Origin: Bacillus sp. (in: firmicutes)
GTDB lineage: Bacteria > Bacillota > Clostridia > Lachnospirales > Lachnospiraceae
NCBI GenBank assembly: GCA_023666125.1
Contig: JAMPCN010000002.1
Span: forward strand, 32,776 to 96,775
Length of the DNA: 64,000 bases
Direction: 5' to 3'
The notes beneath the pieces are model-generated. The model worked only from the letters and a program-made list of their open reading frames with translations, ran no database searches and was not told where the DNA came from. The position numbers and the translations under genes were made by a program. Positions 18,159-25,624 of this stretch are shown one piece after another (within the stretch, counting starts at the first letter, position 1; each line of letters begins with the position of its first letter).

Positions 18159-18699
18159 AGTGATACACCTCCAATAATTGTTTTGCCTGTTCCTCATCAA
18201 TGAAAAATTGATATTGATGAAGCATTCCTAAATATTCCGCATGAAATACATCAATATAATGTTCTAATAATTCTTCATTCGCTGCAAAACCATGCATAGC
18301 GCCTTCATATCCCCATTGAATTGATTTATCAGCCGCTATAGCAAATAAATGACCACCAACGCCTTCATATCGTTGGCTGCCAAATTCATGCTTATTGTTA
18401 TGTGGCGCTGTACAAGCCCAATGGAGATAAGCCGCATGAGAATCTATATCATTTCTGATTCCTATTAACCCTTGTATTTCATTATTGTCCTTTAACGCCA
18501 ATGCATAGACTTCAACATTCTTTGGTATCTCATTCCAATTAATATGCCAACCATCCTGCTTTTGAAATTTTTTCAAATATGCACGGCTTTCAATTCTAAA
18601 TACTACTGTTTCTTTGAGGTCTCCTGTTTCTGTATCTTTCAAGCACGGAACAACATAATCAATCCAGATATCAATACAGCCTTGTTCTATTGCCGACAT
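18139..18699 (-). CDS. GNAT-like protein of unknown substrate
   Basis: 186 residues. A central beta-rich part contains VYALALKDNNEIQGLIGIRND and a downstream GVGGHLFAIAADKSIQWGY segment looks like the GNAT acetyl-CoA loop and helix, followed by GFAANEELLEHYIDVF as a late GNAT helix. A GAAAGGG site precedes the ATG at 18699 and an extended -10 lies about 30 bases upstream. Paired with the 62-residue protein downstream. The base composition looks more AT-rich than the flanking glycan genes, which may indicate separate origin. Assignment is at fold level only. Confidence 0.55.
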   Translation of the reverse strand: MSAIEQGCIDIWIDYVVPCLKDTETGDLKETVVFRIESRAYLKKFQKQDGWHINWNEIPKNVEVYALALKDNNEIQGLIGIRNDIDSHAAYLHWACTAPHNNKHEFGSQRYEGVGGHLFAIAADKSIQWGYEGAMHGFAANEELLEHYIDVFHAEYLGMLHQYQFFIDEEQAKQLLEVYHYEWNET

Positions 18700-18730
18700 T
18701 TCATTTTCCCTTTCATATATTTAATATTTT

Positions 18731-18739
18731 ATTATACCA
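18731..18739 (-). promoter_or_regulatory. Extended -10 element upstream of the GNAT-like/62-aa gene pair
   Basis: Minus-strand TGGTATAAT, a perfect TATAAT with the extended TG, 32 bases before the start codon at 18699. No good -35 hexamer is seen 16-18 bases upstream. Confidence 0.45.
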
Positions 18740-18773
18740 TAACAGTTCTTTTTCCTCCGCTTTCATGCGGTAA

Positions 18774-19091
18774 TTATTCTTTTAGCAATTTATATCGCCA
18801 TATTCTATTAGCTCCATAAGCTTCAATTTTCTCTTGCTCTTGCAGCTTCCGAAGTAATTGCCTCGCTCTACGTTCTTTTATATCCAAAAGAATACAAATA
18901 TCCCTGCAAGAACATTCTGATTCTTCTGATAAATATTGAAGTATCTTCTCCAACTGCTGCTCCGTTTTTATCGGCATTTTTTTATCGGCACTTTTTGCCG
19001 ATAAATTTTTGCCGGTATTTTTAGTATCATAATTCAGATTTTTAAGAATCAGCCAAAATTCTACTAATTGAATCCTGTAATGATATTTCAT
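18774..19091 (-). pseudogene. Winged-helix C-terminal remnant of a larger ATP-binding-type protein
   Basis: A 105-codon frame whose last 65 residues (KTEQQLEKILQYLSEES onward, with CRDICILLDIKERRARQLLRKL) form a winged-helix DNA-binding unit. Just before it is an SAKSADKK linker, the kind of SADK-repeat spacer I associate with the tail of AlbA_2/RecG-like ATP-binding proteins in clostridia. The N-terminal part (MKYHYRIQLVEFW) does not look like a domain start and there is no ribosome site before any ATG. I therefore read it as the leftover 3' end of a larger gene. The linker DNA is a palindromic run of TTATCGGCA units. A functional small regulator is the less likely alternative. Confidence 0.45.
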
Positions 19092-19222
19092 ATTATATTA
19101 CTATATCGTTGTATTTTCTACCATTTTTATATTTTATTCCATATTCTCTTTCATCTTCCCCTCGTTGGATTTACTTATTGTTCCCCCTTTTATGCGTAAG
19201 AAAAATTTTACCAAAGAAAGGC

Positions 19223-20078
19223 ATGTCTATGAATCAAAAAACAACAAATCTTAAAAATGATTTACTTTTAAACGATTTACTGAAAAACGCCCACGGCAGC
19301 CTCCCTTACGGCATGACGAACGACTATATGTTCAGGGCGGTTTTTCAAACCAACAACAAGGCTTTACGCGGTCTTATCTGTTAGCTTCTGCATCTTCACG
19401 AAGAAAATATCGTATCCGCGAAAATCACAAACCCTGTCATCTTAGGAGAATCCATTAAAAACAAGGAGTTCCGTCAGCTATCTCTGCCGCTCTTTTAACA
19501 TGCTTAACCACGGTCAGGATTATGCAGAGGTCAAACCCGTCATACATATCGGCTTTCTGGATTATACGCTGTTTCATGACTATCCTGAATTTTATGCCAC
19601 TTATAAACTACTTAACGTTAAAAATCATCATCTTTATAGTGACAACCTGACCCTGAGTGTGGTAGACTTATCTCATATAGAGTTAGGCACTGATGAAGAC
19701 AAAGAGTATCATATTGATTGTTGGGCTAAGCTCTTTAAAGCCACTACATGGGAGGAGATCAAAATGTTAGCAGCGAAAGACCAATACATTAACGAAGCGT
19801 CCAAAACCATTTTCCAGTTAAGCGCCGAAGAGCAGATACTCAAACGCTGCCGCGACCGTGAAGAGTATTATCTGGGTTTGCGGGCGTATGAGAGAGAGGT
19901 TGCCGAAAATAAGAAGATGCTTGCAGAAAGGGAGAAGATTATCACCGAAAAAGATAAAATCATTGCCAAAGATAAAAAAATTATTGCCAAAAAGGACGCA
20001 AAACTTGCCGAAAAAGAGGAAACTATCAATGCGCTTCTCGATGAAATAAAAATGCTGAAATCAAATACAGGCAAATAG
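19223..20078 (+). pseudogene. Broken Rpn/PD-(D/E)XK nuclease-family (transposase-like) gene
   Basis: The frame opens at 19223 with the family start (SLPYGMTNDYMFRAVFQTN), hits an in-frame TAG at 19382-19384, continues as LLHLHEENIVSAKITNPVILGES, then loses the catalytic D...ExQ core through an internal deletion with a frame change near 19470-19500. It resumes as MLNHGQDYAEVKPVIHIGFLDYTLF from 19501. The tail is a strong coiled coil of EKDKIIAK-like repeats. Rpn proteins are DNA nucleases related to transposases. With the nuclease core gone this copy cannot cut. An intact but different family member lies at 43547-44422. Confidence 0.85.
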
Positions 20079-20221
20079 GGCGGCGGGATAGGAGACATTT
20101 TTCCCCATGCTTTGAAATAGGCAGTCAAAACAGGCATTAGCCAATATGACTACAGAAGTTAATGATACAATTTTAGTCGAATGAAGAAATAAATGATATT
20201 GATATATCAACTTCCCACGAA

Positions 20222-20250
20222 TAGACTCTCCCCAAAAATCATGATATAAT
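20222..20250 (+). promoter_or_regulatory. Promoter for the decarboxylase/ATP-grasp genes
   Basis: TAGACT (20222-20227), 17-base spacer, TATAAT (20245-20250) with an extended -10 TGA. Transcription would start near 20257, leaving an approximately 138-base leader that is unusually folded (see 20251-20358). Confidence 0.6.
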
Positions 20251-20358
20251 AACTGCAAAAGAAAACAAGCGGTGCAGCGTGCCATTTGTTTTCTTGCAGT
20301 TATTAACGAGCAAACGTCCGATGAAATCGGACAAAATGCGCTGAAAGCGCAAGTTTGC
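20251..20358 (+). ncRNA. Structured 5' leader: long hairpin plus three-way junction, possible cis-regulatory RNA
   Basis: This occupies most of the 316-base gap 20079-20394. Part one: arms 20251-20268 and 20286-20301 pair over 16 base pairs with a 2-base bulge (AACTGCAA / TTGCAGTT and GAAAACAA / TTGTTTTC). Part two: GCAAAC (20310-20315) pairs with GTTTGC (20353-20358) and encloses two perfect hairpins, 20316-20332 (GTCCGAT-GAA-ATCGGAC) and 20337-20351 (TGCGCT-GAA-AGCGCA), both with GAA loops. It lies between a good promoter and the ATG at 20395. It could be a regulatory leader or a dispersed intergenic repeat. I do not recognise a named RNA family. Bases 20079-20221 hold nothing I can identify. 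Confidence 0.5.
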
Positions 20359-20394
20359 GAGTCTACATGACAAACAGAAAGGCACAGCTCAATT

Positions 20395-21591
20395 ATGGAT
20401 ACGTTACAAACTCCCTATTTTATCATTGACGAAGATATTCTGCAAAACTATTATGATATGCTGACCGCTTCTTTAAAGCAGAACTGGAATAATTTTCTGG
20501 TGGGGTATTCCTTTAAAACCAATTCCCTGCCGTGGCTTGTTTCTTTTGTCAAAAGAAACGGCGCATACGCGGAAGTGGTGTCCGAGGACGAATATCTGCT
20601 GGCGCGTTATCTTGGCTATGACAGCAGTGAAATCATTTATAACGGTCCGTATAAAAGCGAGACTTCTTTTCGTGACGTCCTGCTTGCGGGCGGCTATGTC
20701 AATTTAGACTCCCGTATGGAAATCGAATGGCTTACCCGTCTTGCCTCCGAATACCCAGAGAGGACGTTTCCCGTCGGCGTCCGTGTCAACTTTGACTTGG
20801 AAAAAATGTGTCCCGGCGAGACGACGATGGGCGAAGTCAGCGGGCGGTTCGGCTTCTGTTATGAAACAGGGAAATTTGCCGACGCTTTACAGACATTACG
20901 GCAGATTCCAAATGTATCTGTTGCCGGACTGCATCTGCATTCAAGCAGCAAATCCCGCAGCGTAAATATTTTTCGTTCTATTGCACGGATGGCGTGTCAG
21001 TTAAAGCAGGAGTTTCAATTATCTTTATCCTATGTGGATTTAGGCGGCGGCTACTGCGGCGGTATGGAGGGACGCCCGGAATATCCTGATTATTTTCCGG
21101 TTGTGGCGAAAGAGTTGTCCCAATGCTTTTCTCCCGCCGAAACCAAGCTGATTGTCGAACCGGGCATTTCCCTTATCTCCAAATGCTCTTTTTTTGCCAC
21201 CTCTATTTATGATACCAGAGATATTAAGGGAACCCGCTATGTGATGACGGACGGCAGCCGCTTCAACATAGACGCAACCATGATTAAAACTTCCCATCTT
21301 TTTCATGTGGATTATCAAGAAAATAATGTGGATAAACGCCCTATTATGGGCAGACAGGTTATCAGCGGCTATACCTGCATGGAATGCGACCGTATGTTTC
21401 TATACGAAAATCAGCCGGAACTAATACCCGGAGATAAAATTATTTATGAAAATGTCGGCGGTTATACGATGAGTTTAAATCCGCTTTTTATTCAATATTT
21501 TCCGCCCGTCTATGTCAAAAAAGGACAGGAAATGACGCAGGTACGCAGAAAATGGACGCCGCAGGACTATGTGCAGGGTTCCGTATACTAA
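20395..21591 (+). CDS. PLP-dependent fold-III amino acid decarboxylase (DapDC/ornithine-decarboxylase-like)
   Basis: 398 residues. The alanine-racemase-type barrel shows the PLP lysine K41 in GYSFKTNS, the HLHSSSKSR segment (180-188), the phosphate-binding GGGY (217-220) and EPG (255-257). The C-terminal beta domain has C328 and D332 in TCMECD and Y357, equivalent to the C-x3-D and Tyr that form the partner active site in the dimer. The family decarboxylates diaminopimelate, ornithine, lysine or carboxynorspermidine. The substrate here is unknown. It is followed 58 bases later by an ATP-grasp ligase gene inside a glycan locus, suggesting an amine or amino acid that is coupled to something, rather than a housekeeping lysA. 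Confidence 0.82.
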   Translation: MDTLQTPYFIIDEDILQNYYDMLTASLKQNWNNFLVGYSFKTNSLPWLVSFVKRNGAYAEVVSEDEYLLARYLGYDSSEIIYNGPYKSETSFRDVLLAGGYVNLDSRMEIEWLTRLASEYPERTFPVGVRVNFDLEKMCPGETTMGEVSGRFGFCYETGKFADALQTLRQIPNVSVAGLHLHSSSKSRSVNIFRSIARMACQLKQEFQLSLSYVDLGGGYCGGMEGRPEYPDYFPVVAKELSQCFSPAETKLIVEPGISLISKCSFFATSIYDTRDIKGTRYVMTDGSRFNIDATMIKTSHLFHVDYQENNVDKRPIMGRQVISGYTCMECDRMFLYENQPELIPGDKIIYENVGGYTMSLNPLFIQYFPPVYVKKGQEMTQVRRKWTPQDYVQGSVY

Positions 21592-21649
21592 GCGGTGCAG
21601 GCAGGTACGCTGCGACACAGAAACTTATTTTCAAGATTGAGGTAATAGC

Positions 21650-22633
21650 GTGAATATTCTAATTTTAAGCTGCGGCACAAGAAACCAGTTAATTCGCTAT
21701 TTTAAAGAACAGGATAACGGCATAGATAAGGTAGTCGGCACGGACTGCAGCGTTTACGCGCCTGCGCTCTATGAAACGGACAGCCATTATATCGTTCCGC
21801 GCATGACCGCTCCTGACTATTTAGATACGGTTTTAGATATCTGCCGCAAGGAAAAAATCGACGCCGTGCTGCCCTTACAGGAGGACGAACTGTATTTGAC
21901 GGCTTCTTACCGGCAACAATATACTGACGTTGGCGTAACGCCCATCGTTTCCACTCCGGAAACGATAGAAATCTGCCGGGATAAGTATGCTTTTTATCAG
22001 CATTTGCAAAAAAACAATCTGCCCGCGCTTACAACATGCAAAAACATAGCCGAATTTCAGGATTGTTATAAAAACGCCAAAATGGATTTTCCCATCTTTA
22101 TAAAACCTGTTCGCGGATGCGGCAGCATCGGCATTCAGAAAGTGGAAAACATGGAACTTTTATCCGCGCTCTGCAAATACGGTGCGGAAGAAATGCTGAT
22201 TCAGCAGTTTGCCAATGGCGAAGAATACGGCGTTGACCTTTATGTCGATATGCTTTCCCACAAGCCCATTTCTATTTTTATCAAGAAAAAACTGCGTATG
22301 CGTGCAGGAGAAACGGAAAAATCCATCTCCGTCAAAGACGACGTTTTATTCGATTTAGTGAAAAAAACTGCCGCCTCTCTTTCTCTGTCCGGTCCTGTCG
22401 ATATGGATGTTTTCAAAGTAAACGGCAGCTATTATATCTCTGAAATAAACCCGCGCTTCGGAGGCGGTTATCCTCACGCCCACGCCTGCGGTATGAACTT
22501 TCCCTCGCTGATTGCCAATAATATCGAGGGAAAAGAAAATGCAGATACCTCCGGTCGTTATGAGGACGGCGTCTGCATGTTAAAATATACGGATTTAATG
22601 ACGTTAAAACTAAATGACATTACAATTACCTGA
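21650..22633 (+). CDS. ATP-grasp carboxylate-amine ligase (CarB/PylC-like)
   Basis: 327 residues starting at a GTG with GAGGT 8 bases upstream. An N-terminal Rossmann-like domain (MNILILSCGTRNQLIRYF) is followed by the ATP-grasp core: FIKPVRGCGSIGIQKV for the phosphate-binding loop, the IQQFANGEEYGVDLYV adenine-contact strand, and the metal-binding ISEINPRFGGGYPH. The layout is that of CarB/PylC-type enzymes that join a carboxylate to an amine via an acyl phosphate. It follows the decarboxylase gene on the same strand and probably shares its promoter. One testable idea is that the decarboxylation product is ligated to a sugar acid or amino acid of this glycan; the sequence does not show the substrate. 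Confidence 0.82.
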   Translation: MNILILSCGTRNQLIRYFKEQDNGIDKVVGTDCSVYAPALYETDSHYIVPRMTAPDYLDTVLDICRKEKIDAVLPLQEDELYLTASYRQQYTDVGVTPIVSTPETIEICRDKYAFYQHLQKNNLPALTTCKNIAEFQDCYKNAKMDFPIFIKPVRGCGSIGIQKVENMELLSALCKYGAEEMLIQQFANGEEYGVDLYVDMLSHKPISIFIKKKLRMRAGETEKSISVKDDVLFDLVKKTAASLSLSGPVDMDVFKVNGSYYISEINPRFGGGYPHAHACGMNFPSLIANNIEGKENADTSGRYEDGVCMLKYTDLMTLKLNDITIT

Positions 22634-22653
22634 TACGCCCATATCATAATTGC

Positions 22654-22681
22654 GGGAATGTTTTCTAGGAAAACATTTCCC
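22654..22681. terminator. Hairpin between convergent genes (ATP-grasp and pseI)
   Basis: GGGAATGTTTTC and GAAAACATTTCCC pair over 12 base pairs with one bulged A and a TAG loop that includes the pseI stop codon. It lies between two convergent genes, so it could stop or stabilise both transcripts, but there is no T-run on either side, so it is not a classical intrinsic terminator. Confidence 0.4.
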
Positions 22682-23714
22682 AAGCAAGCGGCGTTCCTCT
22701 TTCGATATCCCGCAGCGCTTTCTTTCCCAAAACTTCTTCATAATACATCGTATGCAGTCCATATCCCGGACGAATGGAACGCACATTTTCCGGCGTCAGC
22801 ACATCCCCCGCCTTAATATCCTTTACAACAAAAAGGGAGCGGGAACCATTGCGTTCCTTTTTCTGTTTTTCAGTCAGTCCATATTCGGAATTACCAAGCG
22901 CTTTTTCCAAAATACGGATATTTTCCGTCATTTGTTTAAACTCTTCGGGTTCCATGGAAAATGCACCGTCCGGACCGCCGTCAGCGCGGCGCAACGTCAA
23001 ATGCTTCTCCACCATTTTAATACCAAACGCTACCGCTCCAGTCGGCACGACACTTCCCATAGAATGGTCGGACAAACCCACCAGACAGTCGTAAGTTTTA
23101 GCCAGCGTCGGAATCATTTTCAAATTAATATCTTCATATGGCGTCGGATAAGCGGAAACGCATTTTAACAGCATGACCTCCTCGTTTCCCTCTTCCTTAC
23201 AAACCTGTAATGCTCTCTCAATATCTTCCGGATAAGCGACCCCTGTTGCAAAAATAACCGGTTTATGCAGCGCGGCAATTTTGCGTATCAAAGGAATATC
23301 GTTTATCTCATAAGACGCGACCTTATAGGCGGGCATACCGCACTCTTTCATAAAATCGACGGACGCAGCGTCAAAGGGAGAAGAAAAACATTCCATACCC
23401 AGGCTCTCCGCCAGTTCTTTTAACTTCGGCTGCCACTCCCACGGCGTTGATGCCTCCTCATAAAGTTTATATTCCGTCATGCCATCCCACAGACCGCCAT
23501 GTATCTGAAAATATTCATTATCGCAGTCAATGGAAAGGCTGTCCGCCGTATAGGTCTGCAATTTAACGGCGTCCGCTCCCGCCTCTTTTGCCGCGTGGAC
23601 GATTTCCACCGCCCGCCCGTAATCGTGCAGATGGTTTCCCGACATTTCCGCCACGCAAAAAACAGGGCTGTTTTCTCCTATGATTCTTTTGCCGATTTTA
23701 AATTCTTTTTTCAC
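22665..23714 (-). CDS. pseI: Pseudaminic acid synthase (PseI, NeuB family)
   Basis: 349 residues. The TIM-barrel half has AEMSGNHLHD, KLQTYTADSLSID, TPWEWQPKLKELAE and FSSPFDAASVDF. The C-terminal antifreeze-like SAF domain has SRSLFVVKDIKAGD and IRPGYGLH. AEMSGNH and TPWEW are typical of PseI rather than sialate (NeuB) or legionaminate synthases. It condenses 6-deoxy-AltdiNAc with phosphoenolpyruvate to pseudaminic acid. pseF follows upstream by 18 bases on the same strand, so they form one unit. Divergent from pseG and convergent with the ATP-grasp gene. Confidence 0.92.
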   Translation of the reverse strand: MKKEFKIGKRIIGENSPVFCVAEMSGNHLHDYGRAVEIVHAAKEAGADAVKLQTYTADSLSIDCDNEYFQIHGGLWDGMTEYKLYEEASTPWEWQPKLKELAESLGMECFSSPFDAASVDFMKECGMPAYKVASYEINDIPLIRKIAALHKPVIFATGVAYPEDIERALQVCKEEGNEEVMLLKCVSAYPTPYEDINLKMIPTLAKTYDCLVGLSDHSMGSVVPTGAVAFGIKMVEKHLTLRRADGGPDGAFSMEPEEFKQMTENIRILEKALGNSEYGLTEKQKKERNGSRSLFVVKDIKAGDVLTPENVRSIRPGYGLHTMYYEEVLGKKALRDIERGTPLAWEMFS

Positions 23715-23732
23715 TGCGCCGCCGTCTCCTTT

Positions 23733-24428
23733 CTATGCCAAACCTATCATTTTTTTGTATTTCAGCTCCGCAATCTCCCAGTCCTGTAAATTATCAATAT
23801 CCTGCACCTCCAATTCGCTCATAAAAAGCGGAACCATGTGAGGCAGGTCGGTTGTGCCGTATTCCATAAAAGGTTTCGTCCGGCAGCAGTAAAACTGTCC
23901 GCAGTCATGATAATATGGCTCTAAGTCCTGCGAGCGGGTTTTGGCGTATTCCGGCCATTTCATCCGCAGTTCTCCCTGCTCATTAAGCACAACACAGCGC
24001 TGCGGCGGATAGGAAAACGCCACTACAGGCATCACGGAATCCGCTGTTTCTAACAGTTTCATGGCGTCCTGTAACTTCTTTGCCGTAATAAAAGGCGCAG
24101 TCGGATACAGGCAGCAGAATGCTTCAAATTCTTTTCCCTGTTCCTGATACCGTTTTAATACCTCCATAATCACATCATCAGTAGAGGCATAATCGTTCGC
24201 CGTTTTATCACTTCTCATAAAGGGAACCTGCGCGCCCGCTTTCCTTGCAATCTGCGCAATTTCTTCATCATCCGTAGAGACCATGACTTCCGCAAATATT
24301 CCGGCATGAAGCGCCGCCTCTATCGAGTACTGTATTATCGGTTTGCCGCAAAATTCTCTGATATTTTTATGGGGAATCCGTTTGCTGCCGCCTCTGGCGG
24401 TGATAATCGCAATCGAGGAAGTGTTCAT
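23733..24428 (-). CDS. pseF: Pseudaminic acid cytidylyltransferase (PseF)
   Basis: 231 residues with the CMP-sugar synthetase start ITARGGSKRIPHKNIREFCGK cut here to its core ARGGSKRIP (nucleotide binding), VMVSTDDEEIAQIA and the family tail HDCGQFYCC. PseF activates pseudaminic acid with CTP to the CMP form used by transferases. NeuA-type sialate enzymes differ by having R-x-GSKGIP; the KRIP form is the PseF pattern. It is the promoter-proximal gene of the pseF-pseI pair and is divergent from pseG across a 131-base gap. Confidence 0.92.
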   Translation of the reverse strand: MNTSSIAIITARGGSKRIPHKNIREFCGKPIIQYSIEAALHAGIFAEVMVSTDDEEIAQIARKAGAQVPFMRSDKTANDYASTDDVIMEVLKRYQEQGKEFEAFCCLYPTAPFITAKKLQDAMKLLETADSVMPVVAFSYPPQRCVVLNEQGELRMKWPEYAKTRSQDLEPYYHDCGQFYCCRTKPFMEYGTTDLPHMVPLFMSELEVQDIDNLQDWEIAELKYKKMIGLA

Positions 24429-24483
24429 GACGTTATCATTCCTTTCTTTAACATTTAGCTTGATTTTTTATTTGCAGGCTAAA

Positions 24484-24512
24484 TTGTCGAATCACTCAAT
24501 ATATGATAAAAT
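24484..24512 (+). promoter_or_regulatory. Promoter for pseG
   Basis: TTGTCG (24484-24489), exactly 17 bases, TAAAAT (24507-24512) with an extended -10 TGA. The -35 overlaps TGTCGAA (24485-24491), an exact match to the Spo0A-box heptamer; such 7-mers occur by chance several times in a window this size. Confidence 0.6.
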
Positions 24513-24559
24513 ATGCAAAACAGAAACTATGTCGCTTTATTTTAGAAAGGACTTCGTTC

Positions 24560-25624
24560 ATGCCTGCAGTCTATTTTAGAACCGATGGAAATGAAAAAAT
24601 TGCAACCGGACATATCATGCGCTGTCTCTCCATTGCCAGAGCGTGTAATGCGCTGCATATGCAGTGCCGTTTTATCGTATCCGATGAAACAAGTGTTTCT
24701 CTTTTACAGGAACGCTTTACTCATCCGGACGAGTTTCCCATTTCCTGCCTGCACAGCAACTATAAAGACATGGAATCGGAACTTCCCATATTACAGCCAA
24801 TACTTAAAGATGCGTCATGGCTTTTTATCGATTCCTATTTTGTAACGCCGTCTTATCTTGCCACATTGCAAAATTACTGTCATACCGCCTATCTGGACGA
24901 TATGATGGCTTTTGATTATCCGGTGGACTTAATCGTCAATTATGATATCGAACCTCAAAACATGCCTTCCTGCTATTTAAACATTCCCTACAGACTGATA
25001 GGCGCTTCCTATACGCCTCTGCGGGAACAGTTTCAAAATGCTGCTGCCGAAGTACGCCCGGATATTCATGATATTTTCCTCTCTACGGGTGGAACCGACG
25101 CCTATAACGCAGCCGGAAACATACTTACGAAAATTTTCACACCACAGCCCGGAAATAGCACGGCATTATTCGATACCGCTTTACAAAACTGCCGCTATCA
25201 TGTTGTCACAAGCCGCCTCAATGCCCATTATCAGGAGCTTGTCAGCCTTTCCCGCAGTTATCCCGTCATCCATATCTACGAAAATGTACAAGATATGGCC
25301 GCACTCATGGGAAAATGCGATTTGGCCGTCTGCGCAGGCGGCACTACCTTATATGAACTCTGCGCCGTTGGTATCACGTCCATCAGTTTTGCCACCGCAG
25401 ACAATCAACTGAATGCCGTAGAAACGTTTTCCCGAAAGCACGTCATCCCCTATGCCGGCGATATTCGTTCTGCTGCTGATGACACAATCGGGCATATCGT
25501 TACTTTCCTGCATGAGCATTCGCATTCTTATGAAAAGCGGAAAGAATGCTCCCTGCGTATGAAAACTTTCATTGACGGAGGCGGTTCGGCAAGAATTGCC
25601 CGCGCTTTAACAGAGCATATATAA
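24560..25624 (+). CDS. pseG: UDP-2,4-diacetamido-2,4,6-trideoxy-beta-L-altropyranose hydrolase (PseG)
   Basis: 354 residues from the ATG at 24560, chosen because AGAAAGGA lies 9 bases upstream; an ATG at 24503 has no site. The front RTDGNEKIATGHIMRCLSIA holds the catalytic histidine in GHIMRC. The UDP-binding half has FLSTGGTDAYN and AVCAGGTTLYELCA. PseG removes UDP from the C1 position before the PseI step. Its last 56 bases overlap, tail to tail, the end of the minus-strand gene 25569-27797. Both C-termini look genuine (the FIDGGGSARIA motif is a family feature), so this is a real overlap. Confidence 0.9.
   Translation: MPAVYFRTDGNEKIATGHIMRCLSIARACNALHMQCRFIVSDETSVSLLQERFTHPDEFPISCLHSNYKDMESELPILQPILKDASWLFIDSYFVTPSYLATLQNYCHTAYLDDMMAFDYPVDLIVNYDIEPQNMPSCYLNIPYRLIGASYTPLREQFQNAAAEVRPDIHDIFLSTGGTDAYNAAGNILTKIFTPQPGNSTALFDTALQNCRYHVVTSRLNAHYQELVSLSRSYPVIHIYENVQDMAALMGKCDLAVCAGGTTLYELCAVGITSISFATADNQLNAVETFSRKHVIPYAGDIRSAADDTIGHIVTFLHEHSHSYEKRKECSLRMKTFIDGGGSARIARALTEHI

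Noticed and set aside
20310-20358. Small CRISPR-like repeat unit
   Set aside because: The repeated look comes from two hairpins of different sequence with GAA loops; there is no array with constant repeats and spacers.
20395-21591. Housekeeping lysA (diaminopimelate decarboxylase)
   Set aside because: The active-site context (SFKTN, TCMECD) is divergent and the gene sits with an ATP-grasp gene in a glycan locus; the family is right but lysine synthesis is not supported.
22654-22681. Classical intrinsic terminator between ATP-grasp and pseI genes
   Set aside because: The hairpin is strong but has no T-run on either side; listed only as a hairpin with low confidence.
22665-24428. Sialic (NeuB/NeuA) or legionaminic acid genes
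   Set aside because: AEMSGNH, TPWEW and KRIP motifs fit PseI/PseF better, and PseB, PseC and PseG are all present. No NeuC-type epimerase was seen.
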